Below are positions 8,242-15,843 of a stretch of 64,000 nucleotides of DNA, piece after piece. This stretch comes from Pseudaeromonas sp963677375 (lineage in GTDB: Bacteria > Pseudomonadota > Gammaproteobacteria > Enterobacterales > Aeromonadaceae). The position numbers were made by a program, and so were the translations under genes. Position 1 is the first letter of the stretch, and every line of letters starts with the position of its first letter. The notes beneath the pieces were generated by a model that was not told the origin of the DNA, ran no database searches, and worked only from the letters and a program-made list of their open reading frames with translations. The stretch covers positions 62,001 through 126,000 of the forward strand of contig CAXXIF010000009.1 in NCBI GenBank assembly GCA_963677375.2, written 5' to 3'.

Positions 8242-8544
8242 ATGCAAGCCGTCTATCGACAACTGGTCACCATCATCACCGAAGCCGTGCTGGAGAGTGA
8301 GCTCACTCGCCAGTTGGAGCAACTCGGTGCCCGCGGTTACACCATCACAGAGGCACGGGGCAAGGGCAGTCGGGGCATTCGCGATGCCGGTTGGGATGAG
8401 GTGCGCAATATCCGTATCGAGGTGATCTGCGAGACCGCGGTGGCCGAGGCCATCATGGACCATCTGCAGGCTCACTATTACGACAACTTCGCCATGGTGA
8501 TTTTCAGCAGCGAGATCCGGGTGCGGCGGGCGAACAAATTCTAG
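8242..8544 (+). CDS. SbtB-type PII-like signalling protein
   Basis: 100 residues, starting MQAVYRQLVTIITEAVLESE. The beta-alpha-beta ferredoxin-like pattern, the T-loop-like GYTITEARGKGSRG segment and the late VAEAIMDHLQAHYYDNFAMVIF stretch are typical of PII-like SbtB proteins. Its GGAGG ribosome site overlaps the sbtA stop (8231-8239), so production is coupled to the transporter. In cyanobacteria SbtB trimers bind adenyl nucleotides and cAMP and gate SbtA from the cytoplasm. The same role is inferred here. A canonical GlnB/GlnK uridylylation tyrosine is not evident. Confidence 0.85.
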   Translation: MQAVYRQLVTIITEAVLESELTRQLEQLGARGYTITEARGKGSRGIRDAGWDEVRNIRIEVICETAVAEAIMDHLQAHYYDNFAMVIFSSEIRVRRANKF

Positions 8545-8683
8545 ATGCCGATCTTCATCATGGGACTCTTCATCCGGACACACCGACAGGAAGGCTCAGC
8601 CTGCGCATCTCCGTCGCTGTGATGGGTGCGTGGTGGTTCGGAACAGTTGGTAATTCATTCAGGCAAACAAGAGGAAGGCAAGG

Positions 8684-9220
8684 GTGACGACAGCAACAGA
8701 GGCAAAGGTGGGAATCATCATGGGCTCACGCTCGGACTGGCAGACTATGTCGGCCGCGGCGCAGATGCTCGAAGAGCTGGGCGTGCCCCACGAGGTGCGG
8801 GTGGTTTCGGCCCATCGCACGCCGGATCTGCTGTTCGACTATGCGGCCACGGCGCAAGAGCGCGGCCTGCAGGTGATCATCGCCGGCGCCGGTGGCGCCG
8901 CCCATCTGCCGGGGATGGTGGCGGCCAAGAGTCTGCTACCGGTGCTGGGTGTACCGGTGGAATCCAAGGCGCTCAGCGGCATGGACTCCTTGCTCTCTAT
9001 CGTGCAAATGCCCAAAGGCATTCCGGTGGGCACCCTGGCCATAGGCCCCGCCGGAGCCGCCAATGCCGCCTTGCTGGCCGCCAGCATGCTGGCCACTCAG
9101 GATACTGAACTGCGTCAGGCGTTGGCCGATTTCAGACGGCGGCAGACCGAACAGGTGCTGGCGCAGCCAGATCCCCGAATTGAACTGTCGAGTGTTGAAC
9201 TGTCGAGGATCGAGCCATGA
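8684..9220 (+). CDS. purE: 5-(carboxyamino)imidazole ribonucleotide mutase PurE
   Basis: 178 residues. GIIMGSRSDW at the N-terminus, VSAHRTPD (catalytic histidine region) and the AGAGGAAHLPGM loop are class I PurE signatures. It interconverts N5-CAIR and CAIR in purine synthesis, working with PurK downstream. Start is GTG 8684 behind GAGGAAGG. E. coli PurE is 169 residues; the extra C-terminal residues here (ELSSVELSRIEP) come partly from a duplicated TTGAACTGTCGAG in the DNA at about 9179-9206. Overlaps purK by four bases (ATGA). Confidence 0.95.
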   Translation: MTTATEAKVGIIMGSRSDWQTMSAAAQMLEELGVPHEVRVVSAHRTPDLLFDYAATAQERGLQVIIAGAGGAAHLPGMVAAKSLLPVLGVPVESKALSGMDSLLSIVQMPKGIPVGTLAIGPAGAANAALLAASMLATQDTELRQALADFRRRQTEQVLAQPDPRIELSSVELSRIEP

Positions 9221-10305
9221 AGCTGTTGATTCTGGGTGGCGGCCAACTGGCCCGCATGCTGGCGCTCAGTGCCGCGCCGCTGGGGATCGAATGCCGGATC
9301 GTCGACCAGCAAGCCGAGGGCTGCGCCGCTCAGGTCGCGCCCTTCAGCCGCCGCGATTGGTCGGTGCCGGGGGCGCTGGAGGATCTGCTGGCCTGGGCCG
9401 ATGTGGTGACCTATGAGTCGGAATCGATCCCGGTGGCGCTGCTGGAGCAGATCGCCAGCCAAGTGCCGCTCTATCCGCCGGTGCGCGCCCAGCAACTGTG
9501 CGGCGATCGGTGGATCGAAAAACAGACCCTGAGCGGCTTAGGAATACCGGTCGCGCCCCATAGCGCCGTCAGTTCCTTCGCCGAGCTGGAGCAGGCGGTC
9601 AGCGATCTGGGGCTGCCCGCCATTCTCAAGTGGCGCACCCAGGGGTATGACGGCAAGGGGCAATGGCGACTGGATGCGAGTTCGGATCTGGCGGCCATCT
9701 GGCGCGCCGCCGAGGCCCGTCCGGCCATTCTGGAAGCCATGGTGCCCTTTAGTCGTGAGGTTTCGCTGCTGGCCGCTCGCAGCCACACGGGTGAGCAGCT
9801 CTGCTATCCGCTGACGCAGAACGAGCACCGCCAGGGGATACTGCACAGCTCCCGGCCGCTGGTGGACGATCCGCTGCAGCACCAAGCCGAGGAGTATGCC
9901 CGCACTCTGCTGGCGGCGCTGGAGTATGTGGGCGTGCTGGCCATCGAGTTCTTCGTCCATGACGGGCGCTTGATCGCCAACGAGGTGGCGCCTCGGGTGC
10001 ACAACTCCGGCCACTGGACGCTGGAAGGAGCGCAGAGCAGCCAGTTTGCCAACCATCTGCGAGCGGTGATGGGCTTGCCGCTGGGGGCGACCACGCTGCT
10101 GGCACCCACCGCCATGCTCAATCTGATTGGCGAGCTGCCGCAGTTGCCACCCCTGCTGGCGCTGCCCGATCTCCATCTGCATCTGTATGGCAAGGCCGAG
10201 AAGCCGGGGCGCAAACTCGGTCATCTGACCCTGCGCTGTGCCTCGCCGGAGGCGTTGCAGCAGCAGTGGCAGCAACTGCAGGGCATCACAGCTGCTGCTG
10301 GCTAA
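9217..10305 (+). CDS. purK: N5-carboxyaminoimidazole ribonucleotide synthase PurK
   Basis: 362 residues (E. coli 355). ATP-grasp enzyme: N-terminal nucleotide-fold LILGGGQLARML, central ATP-grasp with KWRTQGYDGKGQW (lysine and glycine-rich loop), EVSLLAARS, and metal-binding EVAPRVHNSGHWT near 253-266. It converts AIR, ATP and bicarbonate to N5-CAIR. Starts inside the purE stop (ATGA at 9217-9220). No T-tailed terminator follows, only a hairpin CCCGGACC/GGTCCGGG at 10332-10361. It is notable that a bicarbonate transporter sits directly upstream of this bicarbonate-using step, though I see no evidence for a shared transcript. Confidence 0.95.
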   Translation: MKLLILGGGQLARMLALSAAPLGIECRIVDQQAEGCAAQVAPFSRRDWSVPGALEDLLAWADVVTYESESIPVALLEQIASQVPLYPPVRAQQLCGDRWIEKQTLSGLGIPVAPHSAVSSFAELEQAVSDLGLPAILKWRTQGYDGKGQWRLDASSDLAAIWRAAEARPAILEAMVPFSREVSLLAARSHTGEQLCYPLTQNEHRQGILHSSRPLVDDPLQHQAEEYARTLLAALEYVGVLAIEFFVHDGRLIANEVAPRVHNSGHWTLEGAQSSQFANHLRAVMGLPLGATTLLAPTAMLNLIGELPQLPPLLALPDLHLHLYGKAEKPGRKLGHLTLRCASPEALQQQWQQLQGITAAAG

Positions 10306-10633
10306 TCGGGCCCCAGTCATGCTTCCTCTCGCCCGGACCATGCCTGCCAGCAGGGTCCGGGTCTGTCGCCACGGGGCGAACTTCTTCACCATCTCACCAT
10401 TCCGCTACTCCACGATTTCCATCGATAGGGCCGCACCAGCTCGCAAGTTGCGCGCTCACAAGAGGCGCTGTTATTTCTTGCGTCGGCGCAAGGATCAAGG
10501 TGCTATCCCCTGAAATAATGGCGCCTTGCGGGTCTGTCATACGCAGCGCATGGGCGAGCCGGGTGGCGTATAGGACAGGCGGCGGAACCATGGCTACGCT
10601 TAAAAACGATGGCTGGGTCAGGAGAGAACATCG
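10306..10633. other. Intergenic region after purK
   Basis: Contains one GC-rich hairpin (10332-10361, stem CCCGGACC) with no T-run. No gene supported on either strand. Confidence 0.5.
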
Positions 10634-11386
10634 ATGGGAAGAGGTGGGGTGGTATCGCTGCTGGTGCTGATCGGGCTCTGGGTTGGATGGAGCCCAGGCC
10701 TGCTGGCGGATGAGAAGCCAGAGCCCCGGGTGGTCTGCTCGAACATAGCGCCCTTTGTCTTCAGCGAGCAGGGAAACTATCGCGGTTATGCCTATGAGTT
10801 GGGGCAGGCGGTGATGCAGCGGCTGGGGTATCGCGGGGCCATCGAGGTGCAGCCGCTGGCGCGCGCCAATCGTACTGTGCAAAGCGAAGCGAATGTAATT
10901 GCCTTGTGGTTGGGGCGCGTCCCGGAACGGGAGTCGACAGTGCACTGGTTGTATCAGGTGGTCATCGATGATTTCAGCGTCTACACCGTCAAGGGTCGTC
11001 CCCAGGCCGCAACGTTAGCCCAGGCCAAGGCCCTGAAGATGCTAGGGGCGAATATAGGCGCAACGAATGCCATCGTGGCCCAGCGCCAGGGGTTGTATCG
11101 CATCGAGCTCATTACCTCCGATGATAGCAATGGCCGCAAGCTGATGAGCGGGCGCATCGATGGCTGGATCGCCTCGCGCTCGGCGGTGAATTACTTTCTA
11201 CGCCTGCACGGCTTGCCGAACGATACCTTGGTCAAAGGGGTGAAACTCGCGGACTATCAGGCGTGGGTGGTTGCCTCGGTGCAGACCGATCCGGCGGTGC
11301 GCGCCGCCTGGCAAGCGACGCTGCATCAGCTGGAGCAGGAGGGGGTCTTGTCGCGGCTGGCGGATCGGTATCGTATTCAGCGGTGA
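10634..11386 (+). CDS. Periplasmic solute-binding protein (SBP_bac_3-like), orphan
   Basis: 250 residues with a signal peptide (about 1-25, hydrophobic LLVLIGLWVGWSPGLLA). The mature part begins with VVCSNIAPFVFSEQ and GNYRGYAYELGQAVMQRLGY, the pattern of the type 3 extracellular binding fold (amino-acid binding-protein family). Further on are LARANRTVQSEANVIAL, where charged residues contact ligand in related proteins, and DGWIASRSAVNYFLR. Start ATG 10634 has GGAGAG upstream. No permease or kinase gene adjoins, so it may work with a distant transporter or a sensor. Ligand unknown. A related-looking but distinct protein lies at 19.98 kb. Confidence 0.75.
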   Translation: MGRGGVVSLLVLIGLWVGWSPGLLADEKPEPRVVCSNIAPFVFSEQGNYRGYAYELGQAVMQRLGYRGAIEVQPLARANRTVQSEANVIALWLGRVPERESTVHWLYQVVIDDFSVYTVKGRPQAATLAQAKALKMLGANIGATNAIVAQRQGLYRIELITSDDSNGRKLMSGRIDGWIASRSAVNYFLRLHGLPNDTLVKGVKLADYQAWVVASVQTDPAVRAAWQATLHQLEQEGVLSRLADRYRIQR

Positions 11387-11394
11387 GGGGTGAT

Positions 11395-11705
11395 TGAGCC
11401 TCGGCTCCGGTTTGGGCCGGTTCCGCCCCAGTCGGCCATGGCGATTTGGCAACCTGCCGTTGGCGGGGGCGGGTTAAGGACCGAAGCCGCGGTCCTTAAC
11501 AATCCTGCGGCTGGCGTATGCCCACTGCCGCCTGATCCCTCGCTTACCGGCTGGCTTCCGTGACCGTCAGCGATGGCACATCCCTGTGCCAGCGCTGACT
11601 CTCGCCGCATCCCTGCGGCTCATTCCCTCCATCCCGCCTCGCGCTCGGGGCGGCACAGGGCGCTGAGTCTGTCTCGGCCCGGCAGACGGCTTCGGGTTTG
11701 GGTGA
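11395..11705. repeat. Dispersed intergenic repeat, copy 1
   Basis: The stretch from CTCGGCTCCGGTTTGGGCCG to the CGGCAGACGGCTTCGGG block at about 11680-11697 recurs, in inverted orientation and with patchy divergence, at about 17315-17585. The best-conserved core (about 11398-11475) shares GGTTCCGCCC, GGCGATTT and CAACCTGCCGTTGGCGGGGG with the second copy. It is noncoding and GC-rich with internal dyads such as TTAAGGACC / GGTCCTTAA (11473-11500). It fills the gap between two unrelated genes. Confidence 0.75.
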
Positions 11706-11731
11706 TGAAAGGAAAAAGCCAGAAGCGCCCG

Positions 11732-12127
11732 TTATGGGCGCTCGGCGTATTGGGGGATGTCGTCGTGGATTTCATCCCAGGGGGCTTTGGAGTCGACAAA
11801 AATATGCGCCACGGGTTTGAGCTGCACTGGGGTATCCAGGGTGCCAATTCGCAGGCGCACTAGATCCGGCTGGGAGGGGCGGCGGCTGACTAAGGGCGAG
11901 CCGCACTGCTTGCAGAAGGAGCGAAACACGCCCGGTGTGGATTCAAATTCGGTGACGTATTCTTGCCCGGTGATAATTTTAAATTCATCGGCCTTCACGG
12001 CCGCATTGACGGCAAATGCCGAGCCATTGGCTTTGCGGCACTTGGAGCAATGACACATCATGGCCTGGCCAAGTTCACCTCGAATTTCATAGCGAATGGC
12101 ATTGCACAAACAGCTTCCGGTTAACAT
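11732..12127 (-). CDS. GFA/CENP-V family zinc-binding protein
   Basis: 131 residues. Seven cysteines are arranged as in the Gfa fold: C6 and C8 (GSCLCNAIRY), C25, C27 and C30 (CHCSKC), and C72/C75 (FCKQCGSPL). This pattern binds one structural and one catalytic-type zinc in glutathione-dependent formaldehyde-activating enzyme homologues. Most family members have no proven substrate, so no reaction is claimed. ATG at 12125-12127 with AGGAGG upstream; a GTG directly before it would be too close to the ribosome site. Monocistronic, followed by the dispersed repeat. Confidence 0.9.
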   Translation of the reverse strand: MLTGSCLCNAIRYEIRGELGQAMMCHCSKCRKANGSAFAVNAAVKADEFKIITGQEYVTEFESTPGVFRSFCKQCGSPLVSRRPSQPDLVRLRIGTLDTPVQLKPVAHIFVDSKAPWDEIHDDIPQYAERP

Positions 12128-12480
12128 CACAGCCTCCTGAGGCGCTCAAGGAAGCCACCACAGTAGGAAGCGGTGTCAAACAAGTCAACCATCATAACGA
12201 TGGGGCTCTATCGCGCTAATGCTAGTCAGTTAAGAGGTTCGGGCGAGACAACCTCGCTCGCCAACTCGCCGTAAACCCTTCCCTGGGGGCTCGATGGCGG
12301 CCTCCCTGCCGCCAACGGTTGGCTCAAAAGGCTATCTCGCCTTCGCTAACTGACAGGCATTAGCCCTATCGTGCCCTCCCTAAATCAATCGCCGAGCCCC
12401 ATGCTGCGACATCGACCAGGAAGCACACGCGGACACGCCGTGAATTCATCCAGGGCGGCTTTCCTATTCGGAATCACGCG
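12128..12480. other. Intergenic region holding the MITE-like element
   Basis: Apart from the 148-bp element and its flanking duplication, it holds the promoter side of the GFA gene and the 3' flank of the beta-lactamase. No other gene seen. Confidence 0.6.
12206..12373. mobile_element. MITE-like element with flanking target duplication
   Basis: A 148-bp unit (12216-12363) begins CTAATGCTAGTCAGTTAA and ends with the near-complement AACTGACAGGCATTAG, giving imperfect terminal inverted repeats of about 35-40 bp including a GGCGAGA-type block. It is flanked by an imperfect 10-bp direct repeat, CTCTATCGCG on the left (12206-12215) and CCCTATCGTG on the right (12364-12373). No transposase is encoded. 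Size, terminal repeats and target duplication fit a nonautonomous element mobilised by an IS of the IS4-like type; the parent IS is not in the window. Confidence 0.7.
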
Positions 12481-13365
12481 TTAAGGTTGCGGCAGATAGC
12501 GGTTAAAGATCGCCCGGCCCAGGGTGACTATGGCCTGATTGCGCGCCTCCATGGGGGCCTCGGTCTGGGCGATATAGATGCTGAGGATCAGCGGTGATGG
12601 CGGCGTCGCGGTGTTTGGCCACACCACAGCGGTAATGCTGCGGGCGCCAAAACCACCGGCCCCGGAGCGGTCGGCAATGGTCCAACCGGCGGGTAACACC
12701 GAGCGCAGCAAATTACCGGTGACCTGATTCTGCTCCATCCAACGTTGCAGCTGCTGCTGACTCGAAGGCGCCAAGGCCGAGCCGAATAACAGCGTGTTCA
12801 GGCTGCGGGCGATGGCGTTGGGGGTGGTGGTATCCCGCTCGTCTCCGGCCAAGCCCTGATTTAATTCCGGCTCCCGGCGATCCAGGCGCGTCACCGGGTC
12901 GCCCAACTCGCGCATAAAACGGGTGATCCCCTCGGGCCCGCCCACGGCGTGGATAACAATATTGGCTGCCGTATTATCACTGGTGTGCATCGCCGCCGCA
13001 CAGGCCGCATTCAGGGTGACGGACTGCCCGACCTGTTTTTCGATCACCGGCGAATAGGTGACCAGATCGGACTGTTTAACCGTGACGCTATCCGTCAATC
13101 GCAGCCTCTGGCGCTCGGCATCCTGCAATAACTTTGCGCACGCCAACGTCTTGAAGGTACTGGTTAACGGGAACCGCTCATCACCCTGGTAATTCCACTG
13201 CTCGCCGGTGTTCACATCCAGCACCGCAACCCCAATCCGTGCCGAGAGTTTCCCCTCCAGTGCGACAATGGTCTGCTCCATCGCTTTAAAATCAGCAACC
13301 GATGCGAACGATAGCGAAGGCATTAATAGAGAGACGGCTAATATAAGAGCGCTTGAAAATTTCAT
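12481..13365 (-). CDS. Class A beta-lactamase, CARB/PSE/AER carbenicillinase type
   Basis: 294 residues with a signal peptide (MKFSSALILAVSLLMPSLSFA). All class A motifs are present: S69-T-F-K72 (Ambler 70-73), SDN in MHTSDNTAAN, the omega-loop EPELNQ, and a KTG-box replaced by RSG (ADRSGAGGFGARSITAVVW). Arginine at Ambler 234 is the marker of the carbenicillin-hydrolysing CARB/PSE/AER group, and long stretches match PSE-4 from memory (LVTYSPVIEKQVGQ, NNQVTGNLLRSVLPAGW-like). It hydrolyses the beta-lactam ring in the periplasm, probably favouring carboxypenicillins. Start chosen at the signal-peptide Met (13363-13365, GGATAA upstream). No attC site or IS adjoins, but a MITE lies downstream and an AT-rich island upstream. 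Confidence 0.95.
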   Translation of the reverse strand: MKFSSALILAVSLLMPSLSFASVADFKAMEQTIVALEGKLSARIGVAVLDVNTGEQWNYQGDERFPLTSTFKTLACAKLLQDAERQRLRLTDSVTVKQSDLVTYSPVIEKQVGQSVTLNAACAAAMHTSDNTAANIVIHAVGGPEGITRFMRELGDPVTRLDRREPELNQGLAGDERDTTTPNAIARSLNTLLFGSALAPSSQQQLQRWMEQNQVTGNLLRSVLPAGWTIADRSGAGGFGARSITAVVWPNTATPPSPLILSIYIAQTEAPMEARNQAIVTLGRAIFNRYLPQP

Positions 13366-13627
13366 TGTTATCCACGGATTAGTATTAGTGATGCCCATTA
13401 TATCGAAAAGCAATCCAGAATAACGTCTCATGATGGAGTCATGAAGTGGTCTCACATGGGTTATTTGTTAACCTGAAATCACACCTGAAAATAACCTGTC
13501 GGTATAGGGCGCAATTTGCGCACGGGAAAAGCGAATCAAATTTGATTTATGTCAACAAATGATTGCCAAGCAAGATTTTTTGACTATAGTAACAGCGTTT
13601 TTCATTCATGGTCTGACGAGTTTCCTC

Positions 13628-14014
13628 ATGAAAAAACTAACCGTATTATCTGCCGCATTTTTCTCATTCAATGCTTGGGCCCATATTGATTGCCTGGTCG
13701 GTGATTATATAAATGCTCAGGGAGAAAATATTTTCAGTGTAACTGAGCAGCATCATTCTGGGATTTTAACCAACACCAAAACTGGTGAGCAGATAACGTT
13801 GAATATGCTGAAAGAAAAACAAATTTCGAGCCTTTGGAAACAAATGCACTGGGCTGCCAGATCTGCGCAAGGTGCCGAATGCGCTGCTGATAAAAAATTA
13901 AAAAATGTTGTTTGTGAAATATCAGATACGAATGTTGAACCAAAATTCAATTATCATTCAAACATCTACCTGAATGAAAAGGGTGAATTAATGCTTGTAA
14001 GGCAAAAAAATTAA
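13628..14014 (+). CDS. Small secreted protein, unknown function
   Basis: 128 residues with a clear signal peptide (MKKLTVLSAAFFSFNAWA, cleavage before HIDC). The mature domain has cysteines in HIDCLVGDY, AECAADKK and VVCEISD, and a late YHSNIYLNEKGELMLVRQK strand pattern. I recognise no family. Base composition is AT-rich relative to the surrounding chromosome. Start at 13628 is set by the signal peptide; the ribosome site is weak. Its 3' end overlaps the tail of the truncated acetyltransferase on the other strand by 27 bases. Confidence 0.65.
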   Translation: MKKLTVLSAAFFSFNAWAHIDCLVGDYINAQGENIFSVTEQHHSGILTNTKTGEQITLNMLKEKQISSLWKQMHWAARSAQGAECAADKKLKNVVCEISDTNVEPKFNYHSNIYLNEKGELMLVRQKN

Positions 14015-14425
14015 TTCATTTTTTGTTATGTCTATTGGGTAACGCACTAGATTTGTCTTTTCAAGTGAACTTCGTTTTATGCGGTGGTTTGTAGCCATAT
14101 ACGCACCTCCGGCCCTCTGCATGCCATATTCAACCAGTGCCGATCCAATGCGCTGGTTTTGATAAACCGGCCGCACCGCCAGCGGCGCCAAAATATAAGC
14201 CTGGATATTCGCCTGGTTATCTATTTTGATAGGAGAGAAAGCAACGTGCCCCACCACGGCATCCTCCATTTCGGCAACCAGAGATATGATCGGTAATGCT
14301 GACTTCTCGGCAAGCAGCTCCACAGCCAGTGTTGCAGTAATCTCTTTTTCCGCTTCGGGGAAAGCCGACCAATAAAGCCGTCTGATCTCATCACCATCGT
14401 GAGCCGTCGCGATTCGAATATTCAT
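13988..14425 (-). pseudogene. GNAT acetyltransferase, 3'-truncated
   Basis: Starts well (MNIRIATAHDGDEIRRLYWS, GAGGA ribosome site) and follows the GNAT fold through the acetyl-CoA-binding stretch LAPLAVRPVYQNQRIGSALVEYGMQRA (about residues 90-117). After that, homology stops: expected beta5-alpha4-beta6 elements are replaced by an unrelated basic tail (ATNHRIKRSSLEKT..) that runs into the neighbouring convergent gene. Intact relatives are about 165-170 residues; this is 145 with only about 118 native. The breakpoint lies near 14070-14095. It is likely inactive, the 3' part lost by a deletion or insertion at the island edge. Confidence 0.7.
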
Positions 14426-14561
14426 GATTCCTCTGCTAACGGTGGATATTGTTTCTGGTTGCATTTTAAACAGTAGGTGAGATTATAATTCGCGAGTAAT
14501 ACTCTGGTGATCGATTTGGTTTTCGGTAAGTTTTAAATTTGAAATGGGATATGGCATTGGT

Positions 14562-15044
14562 TTATTTGATTTCAAAGCTTTTGTCTCCATAAGCCACTTG
14601 GAATTGGTTGCCTTTTTTATGTAATTCCCGGCATATGCGCTTATATGCGTTGACTAAGCCATCACGCTCCACTGATGTTTCAGCATTAATAGTGCTGTAA
14701 AATTTATTTACTCCAAGGCTGTTGGCGATTTTTATGCCTTCTAAGAAAGTTTTTATTGCGTAACCTTGTCGCTTAATTGATTGATCCATAACAACAGCAA
14801 AGAAGTGAAATCTGTCCATTGGTTTTTCCCAATAAAAATATCTATATCCGAATATTTTTTTTGTGTCATCTAACACTGCTAGTACATAATGCAACTCTCT
14901 TTTTGAGGATTTCGGATCTGATTTTTCTAAGAATTTTATATGGTTATAAACGTAGGAGTAGAATTTATCTGATATGTCTTTCGGCATTATGGATTCATAA
15001 TTTGATTCAAGTAAATCATGTGCAAGGTATTGTATTATTTCCAT
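14562..15044 (-). CDS. Putative GNAT-like acetyltransferase
   Basis: 160 residues, AT-rich gene. The pattern YVLAVLDDTKKIFGYRYFYW (beta strands 2-4), followed by FFAVVMDQSIKRQGYAIKTFLEGIKIANSLGVNKFYSTINAET, resembles GNAT motif A with a Q/RxxGYA-type pyrophosphate loop and the strand that follows. The late YKRICRELHKKGNQFQVAYGDK stretch fits the terminal strands. Substrate unknown. ATG at 15042-15044 with AGTGGA upstream. It lies in the accessory island, same orientation as the two genes upstream, with about 90 bp to the next gene. Confidence 0.55.
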   Translation of the reverse strand: MEIIQYLAHDLLESNYESIMPKDISDKFYSYVYNHIKFLEKSDPKSSKRELHYVLAVLDDTKKIFGYRYFYWEKPMDRFHFFAVVMDQSIKRQGYAIKTFLEGIKIANSLGVNKFYSTINAETSVERDGLVNAYKRICRELHKKGNQFQVAYGDKSFEIK

Positions 15045-15135
15045 CGTCCACTCTTTTTCTTAATGTTCTAAATGCATATGGTTTTTAATTATGGGACGAT
15101 TGAAACACGTCCGGAATTAATTTTTAATAAATCTA

Positions 15136-15762
15136 TTAAACCATATAGTTACAGACAGGGCATCTCCATTTGCCAAATTTACGAAAGCTCTGCGGTAATG
15201 CACTTAAATAAATAGGCTTCGCGTTTGTTGTGCAATTTGGACATATTGGCTTGTCGGGATCTGCAGCGACTGTGATACCAAAGTTTGCATTGCCAGATTC
15301 GCAATTCGAACGCCATTTTTGGATTGCTCCATTCAAAGCTGAATCCATGCTCCAAGTTGGAGATTCAAAATCAACTTCATAGACAAAGGCATTCATAACG
15401 CCACGATCGAAAATACCGCGAGATACACCATTGTGATGGAATATTATCAAGGGTATACCCTTTGAATAAGCTAACGCCGCTTCTATATGATTCCATTCTG
15501 TCGGAAGCATAAGGTCACACTTGATATCTGAACCTTTTATCTTCCCTTCAGAGACTAATATTTGTGGGTAACCAAGAATAATTGCACCATGGCATTCATT
15601 CATTATTTCAATCACTTCGTCTAAAGGTGCTTTGCTTGGATAGTCTGTGCTGCCAAGAGTTCTAGGTGTTAACCCTATATTTTCTAATGAGGTTAAAAAT
15701 ACTTTTAAACCAGCATCAAACACAGGAGAAACCCAAGTAGGTCTACTTACGAAAACGTTCAC
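15136..15762 (-). CDS. Nucleoside-deoxyribosyltransferase/TIR-like domain protein with C-terminal zinc ribbon
   Basis: 208 residues. The N-terminal domain starts with a beta strand and FVSRPTWVSPVFDAGL, then GLTPRTLGSTDYP, a strand CHGAIILGYPQ, and an acidic-aromatic helix TEWNHIEAALAYSKGIPLIIFHH. This order (FVS..., GxxP, hydrophobic strand, E-x-x-x-A helix with GxPLI) resembles the nucleoside 2-deoxyribosyltransferase/TIR-like fold. A conserved-looking RGIFDRG follows. The C-terminus has a zinc ribbon with C174, C177, C201, C204. Start GTG at 15760-15762 is preferred because AAGGAG sits seven bases upstream; an in-frame ATG at 15822 lacks one. It follows the DUF2971 gene by 81 bp on the same strand. 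Possible NAD- or nucleotide-cleaving effector; unproven. Confidence 0.6.
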   Translation of the reverse strand: MNVFVSRPTWVSPVFDAGLKVFLTSLENIGLTPRTLGSTDYPSKAPLDEVIEIMNECHGAIILGYPQILVSEGKIKGSDIKCDLMLPTEWNHIEAALAYSKGIPLIIFHHNGVSRGIFDRGVMNAFVYEVDFESPTWSMDSALNGAIQKWRSNCESGNANFGITVAADPDKPICPNCTTNAKPIYLSALPQSFRKFGKWRCPVCNYMV

Positions 15763-15843
15763 GATATTCTCCTTGAATTTATAACTATTACTTATGGGGT
15801 AGCACGGAGTGCTGTTCGCCATTAAGTTAATGTTAGGTTTCTT

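Noticed and set aside
10332..10361. purK terminator
   Set aside because: The hairpin is strong, but no T-run follows, so termination cannot be claimed.
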